Assembly: GCF_050624435.1 (NCBI RefSeq)
Contig: NC_134536.1
Span: 129,402,758 to 129,466,757, forward strand
Length of the DNA stretch: 64,000 nt
Direction of reading: 5' to 3'
Source: Tenrec ecaudatus
Taxonomy: Eukaryota; Chordata; Mammalia; Afrosoricida; Tenrecidae
The notes beneath the pieces were generated by a model. The model had not been told where the DNA came from. It saw nothing but the letters and a program-made list of their open reading frames with translations, and searched no databases. Every line of letters begins with the position of its first letter. Within the stretch, counting starts at the first letter, position 1. A program made the translations under genes and the position numbers. Shown piece by piece: positions 10,295 to 22,140 of this stretch.

Positions 10295-11100
10295 GCCCAT
10301 CAGCTTGTGTGATCCAAGAACCGTAAGTAATACAATCCAAACCTAAAGGAGGGGATGGAACGGGAGCGTTAGTTGTGAACACTTGGTTTGCAGAAGGCTG
10401 TGGAGGACGGTGGAAGCCCCCTTTCTGTTGGCAGGGTCCACACATCATGGATTTAGCTTCTGGTGAATGCCCTCCGATCACAGTTGAGGGATATGAATAG
10501 ACATGTTATCAGACAGAAAGCCTGGTAAACTTGGTAATGGCAGACATAGTGAGATCAAAATGTAATATTTCATCATTTGTTCTCCCCTTAGACCCACTTT
10601 AAAGCTGTTACAGTGTTTAAAAAAAATGCAGGGGAAATGTATGTGGATGAAGCCCCTGGGGAGCCCCTCTGGCCTTGGACCGGGGTTGTGGTGGCCTTGC
10701 GAACATGCCGAATGCACCGGACAGTGGGTTGTTGTTTAGCACCCTGTCATTTGATCTCCCTTATGGTCCATTTAAGTTTGTTCTCGTTTTTAATATTTCT
10801 CTGCGGTCTTTTCAATTGATGTTTCTAGCTGTTTGCCTCTGTTATTCTTGTTACTTCCATTGTTTGTTTGCCGTTAAGTGTTTTTCTGTCTACAAAACCC
10901 AGGGCTGGTAGATCTGTGGCGACAGTAACTGGATTAATGGTCCCTTGAGGGTATGGTTGGGAGGGAAATGGGGAACTAATGATGAGTACAGAATTGAAGA
11001 AAATGTCCTAAAGCTGTGGTGTTGATTGCACAGTTCTTGATGTGTTTGAACTACTGAACCGTGTGATGCGAGAATTATATGCCAGTAAAACTGTTGGGGG
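10295..11100 (+). repeat. Unclassified interspersed repeat, copy 1
   Basis: Collinear with 29,660-30,247. Shared blocks include gtgtgatccaag...gtaagtaata, gggtttgcagaaggctgtgg-like text, 'ttctcc..tt.gaccca.ttta', cagtaactggattaat and a final act-gttaa tail. The arrangement suggests a LINE or LTR 3' region, but I cannot name the family. The last ~120 bases (aagctgtggtgttgattgca) resemble some L1 3'-UTRs. Confidence 0.6.
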
Positions 11101-11107
11101 GAACAAT

Positions 11108-11198
11108 TTATAGCCCTGGAAACCCAAAGGGGCAGTTTTACTCTGTCCTATATGGTCACTGTAAGTAGGAATCCGACTTCCTGGCAGTGAGTTTTGAA
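11108..11198 (+). repeat. AfroSINE 3' half
   Basis: agccctggaaacccaaaggg, a complete 'ctctgtcctatatggtcact' and the tail tggcagtgagttttg are present. Confidence 0.75.
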
Positions 11199-11331
11199 AC
11201 TTCTCTATGTATATAAAATGGTAAGAGCTATTTGGAGGTGAATATACTGTGTGAAATTCTCCAATGCCATTTAGTGCAATAACATCTCCTCTTGTTATCA
11301 GATTTGTTATCACTGTTATGGACCAGGGGGC

Positions 11332-11726
11332 TGTGTGAGGCAGGGTTCTCTAGAGAAGCAAAATCAGGACACTTAAGATTATATGTAGAAGATAGATAGA
11401 TTTATACAGCGAGAAGGACTATATCAGCTAATGAGTCCACACAGCAGCAGTACAGAGGGCTCGGTTCAACTCACTTTCGTGGAACAGTTAATATACCGGA
11501 AGTCCTTCAACTCAGGTAGGCTGCCAGGTCCAAGGTCAAGGAAGCAGACAGCGGAGTCTTCCCTCAGGCAAGGCAGGCAGAGTCTGCCCGCAGGGAGCAC
11601 GAGACAGATATGGGACGCTGACTGTCTTCAGTAATCTAGGCCGCCCTCCAATCAAGCTGCAATCTGATTAAACTCCGCGCACATGTTCCTGTTGGCCTAG
11701 TTAACACAACAAACCTAGCTATCACA
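11332..11726 (-). mobile_element. Solo LTR, ERVL/MLT2-like (copy C)
   Basis: 395 bp, starting tgtgtgaggcagggttctct and ending acctagctatcaca. It is flanked by a perfect 5-bp duplication, ggggc (11327-11331, 11727-11731). Its interior resembles copy A (ccaggtccaaggtcaaggaa) more than copies B, D or G, so two subfamilies are present. Confidence 0.8.
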
Positions 11727-11798
11727 GGGGCTTCAAAAAGTCTGTGGGAAAATTCCATTCTTTTTTAGTTCCATTTTCCCGTGAACTTTTTGAAATTT
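11727..11798. mobile_element. Palindromic mariner-derived MITE
   Basis: About 72 bp. The left end ttcaaaaagtctgtgggaaa is mirrored by the right end, whose reverse complement is ttcaaaaagttcacgggaaa. This end sequence is typical of irritans-type mariner (Hsmar2-like) terminal repeats. The element is nearly all inverted repeat. Confidence 0.65.
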
Positions 11799-12353
11799 CC
11801 TTCTATATGTCTCAGGTTCTACAATGAGGAACGGGAGGCTAAGAAGGAATATATTATGTTCTTGTCTTTAAGAGGTTTGCTACTTCACTTAGAAGAGAGA
11901 CCATATTAAGTCATCGGACTAGATATTCTGGGAACAGCACTCGTGGAGTATTGAATCCATAGTCGGCAAGTGCCTGCGAAGGAAAAAGAATGACTGGGCT
12001 GAACATAAGATGCAACCATTGATCTCTAGTTATCTGGAGCAGCAGAGGAAGCAGGAAAGGTAGAGTCTGGATCATAGTCCAGCTCTGCTCGTGAACTACT
12101 GTCTCCTTCACCATGAGACCAGCAGACACGGATGATGCCTAGGTATGATCTAGGGCCCATCAAATTCTCACACAAACTGGACTTACTAGAACCACAAGAC
12201 CAAGTGTGCCCTTAAATCTATTGCCTTGGAACAATTTTTAAGCCTTGAACCAAAGCTACCCCCATGGAGCCACTTAAGATCTAAATAACACTGAAGCTCA
12301 GTTCCTATGGAATGTTGGCCCTGGGCACTGCATTGTCGTAAAGAAATGATGTC
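11799..12353. other. Unclassified sequence
   Basis: No repeat or gene is recognised between the mariner MITE and LTR copy D. Confidence 0.4.
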
Positions 12354-12886
12354 TGTGGTAGCTACATCATCTGGTGTCAATTTGAGGATTAAGAGGGAAG
12401 GGGTGGAGTCTAGTCTGTCAATTGGATCATAGCCAATGAGGCCTCTGTGTGGGCATAGCCTTCCCCTGAGAATTCTGGGAAATCTGCTGCTCACTCCCCG
12501 GGAGGCATTGCAGCTGACAAGACACATGGAACTACGCTAGTGCCCTGAGCTGGAGAAGCCACATGGACCTACCCTGATGCAACCAGACCTCTGAAGCTGG
12601 AGAAGCCACAGAGAGACCCCTGCCAGCGCTGAGATGCTTAAACGCCACTGGATCCAAAGACTTTCTACCCCTTGGCCTGTGATCTTCCTGCATTCGGCGT
12701 CATTGCATGTGTTTCGTGAGTCTGAAGAGGATTTTATAGATTGGTATCTGACATATGGGCTAGTAATGGACTTATGGGCTAGAACTGGACTGGGTTGGGA
12801 TGCTTTCTCAACATACAATAGTTCTCTTTCTTAAATACACATGAGTGTCTATGAATCTGTTCCTCTCGTCCACCCAGACTAACACA
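12354..12886 (+). mobile_element. Solo LTR, ERVL/MLT2-like (copy D)
   Basis: 533 bp from tgtggtagctacatcatctg to cccagactaacaca, with near-identical 5-bp flanks (atgtc/gtgtc). It is in the opposite orientation to copy B and similar along its whole length (aaggggtggagtctagtctg, gcctctgtgtgggcatagcc). Confidence 0.8.
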
Positions 12887-13337
12887 GTGTCCATGTTCCC
12901 ATGGACAACAGTAACCCTAAAGCCCAGATGGGAACTTGAAGGAGCAGAGAGTCTAAGTGAACAGCGGTGGAACAATATGGGGAGGGGCAGTGAGAATGGT
13001 GACAAATGGCTGAACTTTGCCATTACAATGCCCATGCAAAAACTTAAAAGAAGAATGACTAGGTTGCAGGACCTCAGAGGGGCCCTTGGGTCCAGCTTTG
13101 GCCAGGAAGCAGAGGGTGAAGAAGGTTGCACAGGTCTCTGTAAGCCCCTGGGCGCACCTGTGAGGAGCTGAGCACAGCAGGTGATGAGCGGACCCCACAG
13201 ATAAGCAGAGTGAAGCTTGGAACCATGGTTGGACTCATATAGAAACTCCTCGTAGGGACAAGGACACACTGCTCACACCTTGCTCAGACGGCGGCCATGA
13301 GACATGTAAATAGAAACTGAAATTCATTTCCTTATAG
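12887..13337. other. Unclassified sequence
   Basis: No family is recognised. A 153-codon - strand frame (12,808-13,269) overlaps the LTR end and has no recognisable domain. Confidence 0.35.
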
Positions 13338-13517
13338 AGTTCTCTCAAGCGATCCTATAGGACGGGGTAGAACTGTCTCTGTGAGTTTCAGAGACGGTAA
13401 CTCTTTACAGGAGTAGAAAGTAGGCGCCTTTTGTGCATAGAGCTGCTGGTGGTTTTGAACTGAGGACTTTGCTGTTAGCAGTTCATGTGTAATCCCTACA
13501 CCACCAGGTCTCCTCAT
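13338..13517 (-). repeat. AfroSINE
   Basis: Antisense order: gatcctataggacggggtag, tggttttgaactgaggactt, and acaccaccaggtctcc at its 5' end. Confidence 0.85.
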
Positions 13518-14041
13518 TATGGGGTTATGACAAGCCAAATAGGGGAGAAGAGGCGGTCACCTTTTCTTTTCACGTACGAACTAGACTAGAAGTAGCTTCT
13601 GGGTGTGTCCTCTCCTTCAGCCCTTCAGACCCAGCCTTCCAGTTTCTCTGTGCAAAGAAGGCTTATCCTGAAAAAACAAAACACCTGTTCCCTTTTACAG
13701 TGTTTAGATTGCTAATCATTTTGTGTGTGTATGTTAAAGCGGTCTCTGCCAATGTCTACTTTTAGACAAGATGGAATAATAGGGAACTGGTCTATTTTTT
13801 ATTGGACTTTTGTTATTGTTGTTGATGTTGTCTATCATTTTAAAAATTAATCCCTTGTTGCCAAATATCCCACCCTACCCTACCCCCATTTATATGTTTT
13901 CACTTTATTCTTTGGCGACATCATTTGTTGTATAGTATGTAATATTTGGAAGGTCTAAGCATCTAACTTATCTTCTCCTATGTGCATTTTTAGGCATGCT
14001 TCATAGTTTATGTCATAATTTAGAGACCATAAGTTTGCCCC

Positions 14042-14236
14042 AGAGCCCTGGTGTCATAGAGGTTATGTATGGGGCTGCTAACCTCAAGGTCAGCAGTTCC
14101 AATCCACCAGCTTCTCTGAGAAAGCAGAAACATGCTACTACTATAAAGAAGTAGTCTCAGAACCCACAAGGGAAATTCTACCCTGTTCTATAGGGTTACC
14201 ATGAGTTGGAATCAACTCAACGGTGATGAGTTTTTT
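14042..14236 (+). repeat. AfroSINE nested in L1
   Basis: A full-length copy from agagccctggtgtcatagag to tggaatcaactcaacggtg, inserted opposite to the surrounding L1. Confidence 0.9.
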
Positions 14237-14826
14237 GAGAAATTTGCCCCTATTTTTTGGATGATCTTTATAGTTTTACATGAAGGTTTTTGCTCCATCT
14301 TGAGTTAGTGTTTGGATAGGGTGTGAGATAGGGATCTTGCTTCATTTTTATGCAAATGAGTATCCAGTTTTGCCAACCACCATTTGTGAAAAAAACTTTT
14401 TTCCACACTTAACTGGTTTCAGCCCCTTGTCAAATCGGTTGTCCCCAGGCGTCTGTCCATTCTGTTCCATCGGTCTGTGTGTCTGTCATTGTATGGGTAC
14501 AGGCTGTTTGGACTACCATGACTGTGTAGTAGGTTCTAAGATCCGGCAGTGTGACGCTTTGTTCTTCTTCAGGAGTGCTTTGCTTATCCAGGGTCTCTTT
14601 CCTTTCCATATAAATTTTGTCATTGGCTTTTCCATCTCTTTAAAGAATTAATGGAACCTGGATAGGAATGGCATTACACCTAATGGTTTCTCTGAGTAAA
14701 AGTAATAGTTTTACAATGGTAAGTCTTTCTATTCATGAGCATGGTATATAGTCTTCCATTTATATAGAGTTCGTTCACTTTCTTGTAGTAGTGCATTGTC
14801 ATTTTCCTTGTAGAAGTCTTGTATAT

Positions 14827-15495
14827 ATATTTAATTTTATTTATTTTAAACATTTTATTAGGGGCTCATACAACTCTTATCACAATCCATACATACATCA
14901 TTTGTGTAAAGCACATCTGTACATTCTTTGCCCTCATCATTTTCAAAGCATTTGCTCTCCACTTAAGCCCTTTGCATCAGGTCCTCTTTTTTCCCCTCCC
15001 TCCCCACTCTTCCTTCCCTCTTGAGATCTTGATAATTTATAAATTATTATTTTGTCATATCTTTCCCTGTCCAATGTCTCCCTTCACCCCCTTTTCTGTT
15101 GTCTGTCCCCCAGGGAGGAAGTCACATGTAGATCCTTGAAATCGGTTCCCTCTTTCCAACCCACTCACCCTCTACCCTCCCAGTATCGCCCCTCACACCC
15201 CTGGTCCTGAAGGGATCATCCACCCTGGATTCCCTGTGCCTCCAGCTCCTATCTGCACCAGTGTACATCCTCTGCTCTATCCAGACTTGCAAGGCAGAAT
15301 TCGGATCATGATAGTTGGGGGTGGGGTGTGGGGGGAGGAAGCATTTAGGAACTGGAGGAAAGCTGTATTCTTCATCGGTTCTACATTGCACCCTGACTGA
15401 CTCATCTGCTTCCCTAGACCCCTCTGCAAGGGGATCTCCAGTGGCCGACAAATGGGTTTTGGGTCTCCACTCTGCACTTCCCCCTTCATTCACTC
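14827..15495 (-). mobile_element. Afrotherian L1 3'-UTR nested in old L1
   Basis: The complement of an AATAAAATG tail (aaacattttattaggggctc) is followed by the usual UTR to about 'gcacttcccccttcattcac'. Old L1 ORF2 resumes on the right at about 15,496, so this is a younger insertion. Confidence 0.8.
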
Positions 15496-16320
15496 TTGTA
15501 TTTCTTTGGCAAGGCTTAAGCGTAGGCATTTTTCTTGGGGCAGCTATTGCAAACGGTATTGTTTTTCTTATTTCCTTTCAGAGTTCTTGGTTGGTGTAAA
15601 GGAATTTGACGAAGTTTTGAATATTAATTTTATACCTTGCTATCTTGCTGAATCTTTCAAGTAGTTCTAATAGTTTTCTTGCTGAGTCTCTGTAAAGTTG
15701 TATGTACAGGATTGGATCACCCACAAATGCAGACTTTGAATTATTCCTTGCCAATTTGGATGGTTTTTATTTCCACTCCTCGCTGACTTGTAGAACAATG
15801 CTGAATAGAAATGGCATTAAAGGACATCCTTGTCTGGTTCCTGTTCACAGGGAAGTGCTTCCAGTTTCTCTCCACTGAGAATAATGCTAGGTGTTGGTTT
15901 TGAACAGATGCAATTTCCCTTTTACTCCTAATTTGCTGAAGATTTTTTTTTAAACCAGGAATGGGTGTTGGATTTTTTCTCCTACATTGACTGGTATGAT
16001 CATGTGGTTATTGTCTTTTGTTTTATTTATGTAGTGGATTATGTTCTTTTCCGTGTTCAACCGTCTTCACATACGGAGTGCTCAGGATTGCTGTTGTGAA
16101 GTGCTGTTTTTCAATATGGTGCTGGAATCCATTGGCTAGGATTCTGTGTGTATGTTGACAAGGGATGTGGCTCTGTGGTTTCACCTCTTTAGTGCTATCT
16201 TTGCCTGACTTGGGTACCAGGGTGATGTTTGCATCATGAAATGAATTTAGAAGTATTGCATCTTTTTGCATGTTCTGGAATAGTCTGAGCAGAATTGGTG
16301 TTTGGGGGTTTTTTCTTTTT

Positions 16321-16844
16321 CTTAAGAGGTCCCAAAGTGAAGAAGATTGGAACTCTCCAGAATCTGATTCAACACTGCTGTTAAGTGAGCTTGAGGGATG
16401 TTACGTGAACAAACTGCAGAAAAGATACAGACATCTAAAGATCTTTAGCACGATGGTTACGATCTTAGGTTCCTGCCTTATAAAGAAGCCTCCGTGAGTG
16501 ACTTTAAATAACAGAAATTTCCTGTCTCATAGGTTTGAAGGCTGGAAGTCCAAATGAGGACATCAATTCTGGTTGAGTGTCCTTTTTTGTCAGTAGCTCT
16601 GAAAATTCCTTGAGATGCCAAGACTTTAAAATAGTTCCTCTGTCGGTTCACACCAGGATCACACTAGGAGGTCCTGGGCAGAGTGGGAGAAAAGCGTAGA
16701 CATAAAATTCAAAAGGTAAAAAGACCAGACTTGCTCGTCTGTCAGAGACTGGCGGAACCCCCATAGGACTAGATGGCCCTTTGATGACCGTCAGAACTGG
16801 AAGAACCCACCCCCAGAGATCATCTTTCAGTCACACAAAAATGA
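16321..16844. other. Unclassified sequence
   Basis: No repeat or gene is recognised. Confidence 0.4.
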
Positions 16845-17035
16845 CTCACTGCCATCAAGTCAATGCTGACTCATGGAGTCCCTGGAGGGCAGGGTAGAAT
16901 GTCCCTGTGGGTTTCTGAGACTGTAACCCTTTCCTGGAGTGGAAAGCCTTGTCTTCTCCTCAGATTGGCTAGTGGTTCAGAACCCCTGACCTTGTGGTCC
17001 CACCATTCTTATGCCCATTGCACCCAGACTCCTGT
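16845..17035 (-). repeat. AfroSINE
   Basis: Antisense, with tail complement actcactgccatcaagtcaa and head complement ending acccagactcc. Confidence 0.85.
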
Positions 17036-17286
17036 AGTCAGACAAAAGACGGGCCTATAAAGTAAACAATAAATAGCACTGTGAGGAAGAAGCTCCTCAA
17101 AACATCAACCATGTGAGATCAAACGGCAGACTCCGCCCCCAAACAGAGCTCTGAAAGAGGCAGGAAAGAAGAGTGAAGGGAAGCAGGGAACCCAGGGAGG
17201 GAGTGGGAAGAGGGGATCGTAATTAATGTCAGGAGACAAATTATGTATAAATTATTTAGTGGGAGACTAATTTATTAGTTTCTTTT

Positions 17287-17288
<2 letters not shown>

Positions 17289-17320
<32 letters not shown>
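17289..17320. repeat. (AC)n microsatellite
   Basis: About 16 uninterrupted AC units following a T-rich stretch. Confidence 0.95.
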
Positions 17321-17355
17321 CTACAGAAGGAAACAATGATAAGCGTATCTGACAC

Positions 17356-17553
17356 AATCCCCGGTGGCAGAGTGGGCTACATGTCGGGCTGCAAAGCAGG
17401 AGGTCAGCGGTTTGAAACCACTAGCCATTGCCTGGGAGAAAGAGGAGGCTTCCCATCCCAGTAGTTACATGCTCCGAAACCCACAGGGGGCAGTTCTACC
17501 CTGTCCTAGAGGGTCCTTCTGAGTCAGAATCAATGTGATGGTACTGAGATTAG
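17356..17553 (+). repeat. AfroSINE
   Basis: Nearly full length: aatccccggtggcagagtgg, ggtcagcggtttgaaaccac, ccctgtcctagagggtcctt and the end caatgtgatggtactgag. Confidence 0.9.
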
Positions 17554-17737
17554 GTTTTTAAAAATTTTTTATTATTGTTAATTCATGATAAGCAAACACT
17601 TTTCAGAACACTAAGAAATTCTTCACTTGACAAAAGGCATCTACAATAATACCCAGAGCTAGGCTCATAATTAATGTTGAAAGACTGAATGTTTTCCCTC
17701 TAATACAAAAGATATCCTTTCTCCTATTTGATATGAT

Positions 17738-19125
17738 TGTGATGGGTACACAATCTAGTGTCAATTTGAGTTGATTACCAGTGAAGGGGTGGAGTCTGGC
17801 CTGTCAATCAAGACATCACCAACGAGGCCTCTGTGTGGGCATGGCCTTCCCCTGAGGATTCTGGGAGAACTCTGGGATTTCCTCCTGGGATGTGGAGGAC
17901 ACACACAGTCTCTCTCTCTGTTCAATTCCTTGGAGACGCTCTACTGACAAGACACATGCGCTACACCCTTGGAACTGGAGAAACCAGATGGACCTACCCT
18001 GATGCAGCCAAAACCCTTGACCCGGAGAAGCCATGTGGAGACCCCTGCCAGCACTGAGATGTTTACAACACCACTGCATCCACAAGACTTCCCACCCACT
18101 GGCCTGTGATCTGCCTGCATTCAGCGTCATTGCATGTGTTTTGTGAGTCTGAAGAGGACTTTATGGATTGGCATTGGGCATATGGCTAAAATCGGACTTT
18201 TGGATTTGATCTGGACTGGTGTGGAATGTTTTCTTTCTTTTTTTAAACCTTTTTTTTGAGGGCTCTTACAGCTCTTGTAACAACCCATACATCAGTTGTA
18301 TTAAGCATATTTGTACATAGGTCACCCTCATTATGTTCTAGATATTTGTGTTCTATTGAGCCCTTATTGTCAGCTCCTCTTTTTAAATTTAATCATTTTA
18401 TTAGGGGCTCATACAATTCTTATCACAATCCATACATACATACATACATTGTGTCAAGAACATAGGTACATTTGTTGCCATCATCATTCTCAAAACATTT
18501 GCCTTCTACTTGAGCCCTTAATATCTGCTGCTCATTTCCCCCCTCCCTCCCCACTCTCCCCTACCTCATGAACCGTTCATCATTCATAAATTATTGTTTT
18601 GTCATATATTACACTGTCTGACGTCTCTCCCTGCCTTCTCTGCTGTCCCTCCCCCAGGGAGGAGGCTATATGTAGATTCTTGTAATCAGTTCCCCCTTTC
18701 TACCCCAAATTCTCTCCACCCTCCAGGCATCGCCACTCTCACCACTGGTCCTGAAGGAGTCATCTGTCCTAGATTACCTGTGTTTCTAGTTGCTATCTGT
18801 ACCAGTGTGCATCCTCTGGTCTAGCCAGATTTGTAAGGTAGAATTGGGATCATGATAGTGGGGGGAGGAAACATCTAAGAACTAGAGGAAAGTTATATGT
18901 TTCATCGTTGCTTCCCTGCATCCTGACTGACTCATCTCCTTCCCACAACCCTTCAGTAAGGGGGTGTCCGGTTGGCTGCCAATGGGCTTTGAGTCTCCAC
19001 TCTGCACCCACCCACATTTTCAATGATATGATTTTCTTAAAGTACAGTTGCTCTTGTCTACAAAGCTTTCTTATATACATATGCGTGTTTATGAATTTGT
19101 TTCTCTAGTCTAACCGACTGACACA
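17738..19125 (+). mobile_element. Solo LTR, ERVL/MLT2-like (copy E), split by L1
   Basis: The left part starts tgtgatgggtacacaatcta and the right part ends ttctctagtctaaccgactg acaca. The ~800-bp afrotherian L1 tail at 18,228-19,030 interrupts it close to the 'ttttctcaa...tgttcaattgctcttgtata' equivalent of copy G. The flanks atgat/atcgt match at three of five positions. Confidence 0.75.
18228..19030 (-). mobile_element. Afrotherian L1 3'-UTR nested in LTR copy E
   Basis: The complement of poly(A) and AATAAA appears twice: near 18,245 (ttttttgagggctcttacag) and again at 18,389 (aatcattttattaggggctc). The insertion is therefore either two stacked tails or an internally duplicated tail. The remainder is the typical UTR to about 'tttgagtctccactctgcac'. 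Confidence 0.75.
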
Positions 19126-19608
19126 ATCGTATTGGAAGTCCCAGTCAGTAAATCACAATAAATAAGCAAATGGCATACAATTTAGGAAGAAAGAATACTG
19201 TTCCTATTTCCTGCCCCCTTAGCACCCCACCCTCACCCCCATCTACTTAAAACACAAAACAAAACTTTTTGTTGTAGTTTGGGCAAAAATTTCCAGAGAA
19301 AATTAGTTTTCCATTCAGCAATGTATATGCATTTTGCTTCATACTACTGGATGCAATCCTGTCAGCTTAACGACACGCTTCCAGCTTCCTCCCTGGGCTA
19401 CCCCTTTTCTATCTGTCGTTCTCTCTTGCCCCTTCCTGCCTTTTGAGCTTTGTTTTTGGACAAACACTGCCCTTTTGGCCTCCTGTCTGATTGTACTGAG
19501 TAGTTTCCTCTTTAGTGTTACTATTCGTTTTATGAGTCTGTCTATTTTCAGGCTGAACGTTGACTCCTCAAGACAGTGGGTCATAGTCTACCGTTCTGTA
19601 CTAGACCT
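19126..19608. other. Unclassified sequence
   Basis: No repeat or gene is recognised between LTR copies E and F. Confidence 0.4.
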
Positions 19609-20148
19609 TGTGTTAGTCTGGGTGGACTAGAGAAAATTCATAGACACTCATGTGCATAAGAAAAGGTTTTATAACAAAGAGCAATTGTGTATTAAGAAAA
19701 CAGCTCAAAAAAACAAACAAAAAAAACAGCTCAACCCAGTCCTGATCAAGTTCATAAGTCTGATATTAGCCTATATGTCTGATATCAATCTATACATTCC
19801 TCTTCAGACTCATAAAACATGTGCAATGACGCCGAATGCAGGAAGACCACAGGCCAGTGGGCGAGGAGTCTTGTGGATCCAGTGGTGTTGTGAACATCTC
19901 AGGGCTACAGGGGTCTCCACGTGGCTCCTTCAGCTTCAGGGGTCTAGTGTAGCTCCACGTGTCTTGTCAGAAGGAAGACGAAGCAGAGAGTGTCTCACAG
20001 GGAGTGTATCTGTGTCCGGCCTCCAGTGAGCTATTTATCTCCTTCCGGTCTCCAAATGAGGTCATCAAGCTGCGACCTGATTGACAGGGTAAACTCCACC
20101 CCTTCACTCTTAAGTCTCAAATTGACGACAGCTTATGTCACCACCACA
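19609..20148 (-). mobile_element. Solo LTR, ERVL/MLT2-like (copy F)
   Basis: Starts tgtgttagtctgggtggact and ends near tgtcaccaccaca. It has a small A-rich insertion or expansion near 19,710 and is otherwise parallel to copy B. The target duplication is not clear. Confidence 0.7.
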
Positions 20149-20159
20149 CACCTGCAGTC

Positions 20160-21155
20160 CAGTGTCTTTTTTATCATTTTGAATTTTGTTCTGCTTTTCT
20201 TCGCTCTGTCTGTCCTTCTCTTGTAGTGTGATAGGGTTCTTTGAAATCTCAGGTGAGTAGAACTTGTGGTTTGTGTAGTTCTATAAACCTTTGGCCTAAT
20301 TTGCTTTGTCAAGTCTCTGATTTTCTCCATTCTTCTTTGCTCCAGAAAGGGAAGAAACGGTAGCCTAAACGATATCTTAGATGGCCTCTCACAAGCCTTT
20401 AAAACCCAAGTTACTATTGTTTTGTGGCCTGTAGTATTCAAATTGACTTTGATGTCCCCTAAGACTGTGGTCCTAAGTTCCCAAGCCGAGTGACTCATTC
20501 TCTCAAGGTGTTTGGGTCTGGTTAAGAAGTTTCCAGAACCTTGTACCCTATATGTTCTACAACATCCTTGGTTACATTTGCGGGATATTATAAATACAAA
20601 TGCATAAATCGCTTCTGCCAAAGGCGTGGAAATACTCCCATTTGCCTTCTGCCATTTGTTCAGCTTGCATGTCTACCTATGTGCTTACTCACAGATGTTG
20701 GCATGACGGTGACTGCACGGTTGTATATGCAGTACTGCATCTCCCCACTGTCTGCATCTCTCCTGTGGGCCCAGGGTCTTCCTTTGTCTTGCTCATGTTG
20801 TGCCGACCTTCCCCTTAGTATACTTGTATGTCACCTTTCCTCTCACCCACATCATTGCACATTTACTCTGTGGTGAGTGATCTTCCCTGTAACCATCAAA
20901 AAATGTTTCCTTCTGTACATCAACCTTCCTTGACTTTTTACAATAGTCTCATCCAATACTGTGATTGATTGCACTCAGCATCACGTCCTCCAGGCTCATC
21001 CGTGTTATAGGATGCTAAAAAGACTCTTCATGACTCGTTTAAAGTGTGAAGCATCTCACTGTATGTATGCGCCACTGTCTGTTTATTCATTCATCTAAGA
21101 TTGTCTGTTTCTTTGCCACTGGGAATAACGCTGCCATGATTGTTCCTATTTTCAA
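20160..21155 (-). mobile_element. L1 3'-UTR and end of ORF2, antisense half of an inverted L1
   Basis: The complement of an afrotherian L1 3' region: tttatcattttgaattttgt, cttagatggcctctcacaag, cctctcacccacatcattgc, then near 21,115 'ccactgggaataacgctgcc' (complement of the conserved attattcacaatagc-type block). Immediately to the right an L1 segment continues in the opposite orientation. Confidence 0.7.
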
Positions 21156-21284
21156 GTGACATCCCCCACAAGTTCCCCCAAAGCTACCCAAACCCTTCCT
21201 AACTCATGAATGCAGAATGGTCACAGAATATAAGGTCAACACACAAGAATCAATTATTTTTCATAATAATCCCACTGGGGGGAA

Positions 21285-21476
21285 AAACCATTGTCTGATG
21301 AAGTAGTGGGCTGACTGTGAAGTGAAAGGTGGCCAGTGTCAGCCCATGCACACTCCTCAGGAGAAAGCTGTGGCAGTCTGCTTCCGTAAAGACTACAACC
21401 TCAGAAGCCCCCTGTGACAGTTCTATTCTGTTCTACGGGGCTGTAAGTCAGAGCCCAGCCAATGGCAACAGGTTTT
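21285..21476 (+). repeat. AfroSINE, diverged, nested in L1
   Basis: A body with caggagaaagctgtggcagt and tctgttctacggggctgtaa, ending tcagagcccagccaatggca. Confidence 0.7.
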
Positions 21477-21806
21477 GTGGTTCAAAAAGAGAGAGCAAGA
21501 AATACATGGAAATGTAACAAAAGTACTCCAGGATCTGTATGCTAATGATATGAGACACTAGTTAAAAAAAATAAAAGCACAGTAGACCTAAATAAATAGA
21601 GAAACAGACTGTTCATGGATTGAGTGGAAGACTCCATATGGTTCAAAATTTTTCCCAAATGAACTTAAAGATTTCATTCAAGCCTCATCAAAGTTCCAGA
21701 AGATATAGATAAGCTGATTATAAAATCTGGATAGGCAAAGATACCAGAATTGGAAAAATAAAATAAAGCAAGAGGAATCAGTGTACCTGATGGCCAAGGC
21801 TTAGTA

Positions 21807-22140
21807 CAACGGTTCTCAACCTATGGGTGGTGACCCCTTTGGGGGTGGAAAAGCCCTTTTACATGGGTCACCTAAGACCATCGGAAAACACATAAATATT
21901 TCACAATATGTAATTACAGATTATTTTGTGATTAATTACTACGCTTTAATTATGTTTACTGATGTTCCATTTGTAACAATGAAACTACATCCTGCATATC
22001 AGATAGTTACATGACAATTCATAACAGTAGGAAAATGACAGCTATGAAGTAACAATGAAAATAAGGTTATGGTCGGGAGTCACCACCACATGAGGAACAG
22101 TATGAAAGGGTCGTGGCACGAGGAAGGTTGAGAACCACTG
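21807..22140 (+). mobile_element. SPIN-type non-autonomous hAT transposon
   Basis: 334 bp between caacggttctcaacc and ggttgagaaccactg inverted ends, with 8-bp flanks gcttagta/gcttcgta (7 of 8 identical). The interior, with tgaccccttt, cctaagaccatcggaaaaca and gattaattactacgctttaa, matches the SPIN ('space invader') family reported in tenrec, bats, bushbaby, opossum, frog and lizard. It lies within old L1 sequence. Confidence 0.9.

Larger units (their letters stand above)
13690..16320 (-). mobile_element. Old L1 ORF2/3' region, antisense, with two nested insertions
   Basis: The + strand reads the complement of L1 ORF2. Recognisable stretches include aactggtttcagccccttgt, tctgttccatcggtctgtgt, gagcatggtatatag, the complement of the 'catcttggattattccttgcc' block near 15,740, and atcatgtggttattgtcttt near 16,000. 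It is interrupted by an AfroSINE (14,042-14,236) and an afrotherian L1 tail (14,827-15,495); the flanking L1 blocks continue in order across both. No reading frame survives. Confidence 0.8.

Noticed and set aside
14337..14651. 104-codon + strand frame
   Set aside because: It is the wrong strand of an old L1 ORF2.
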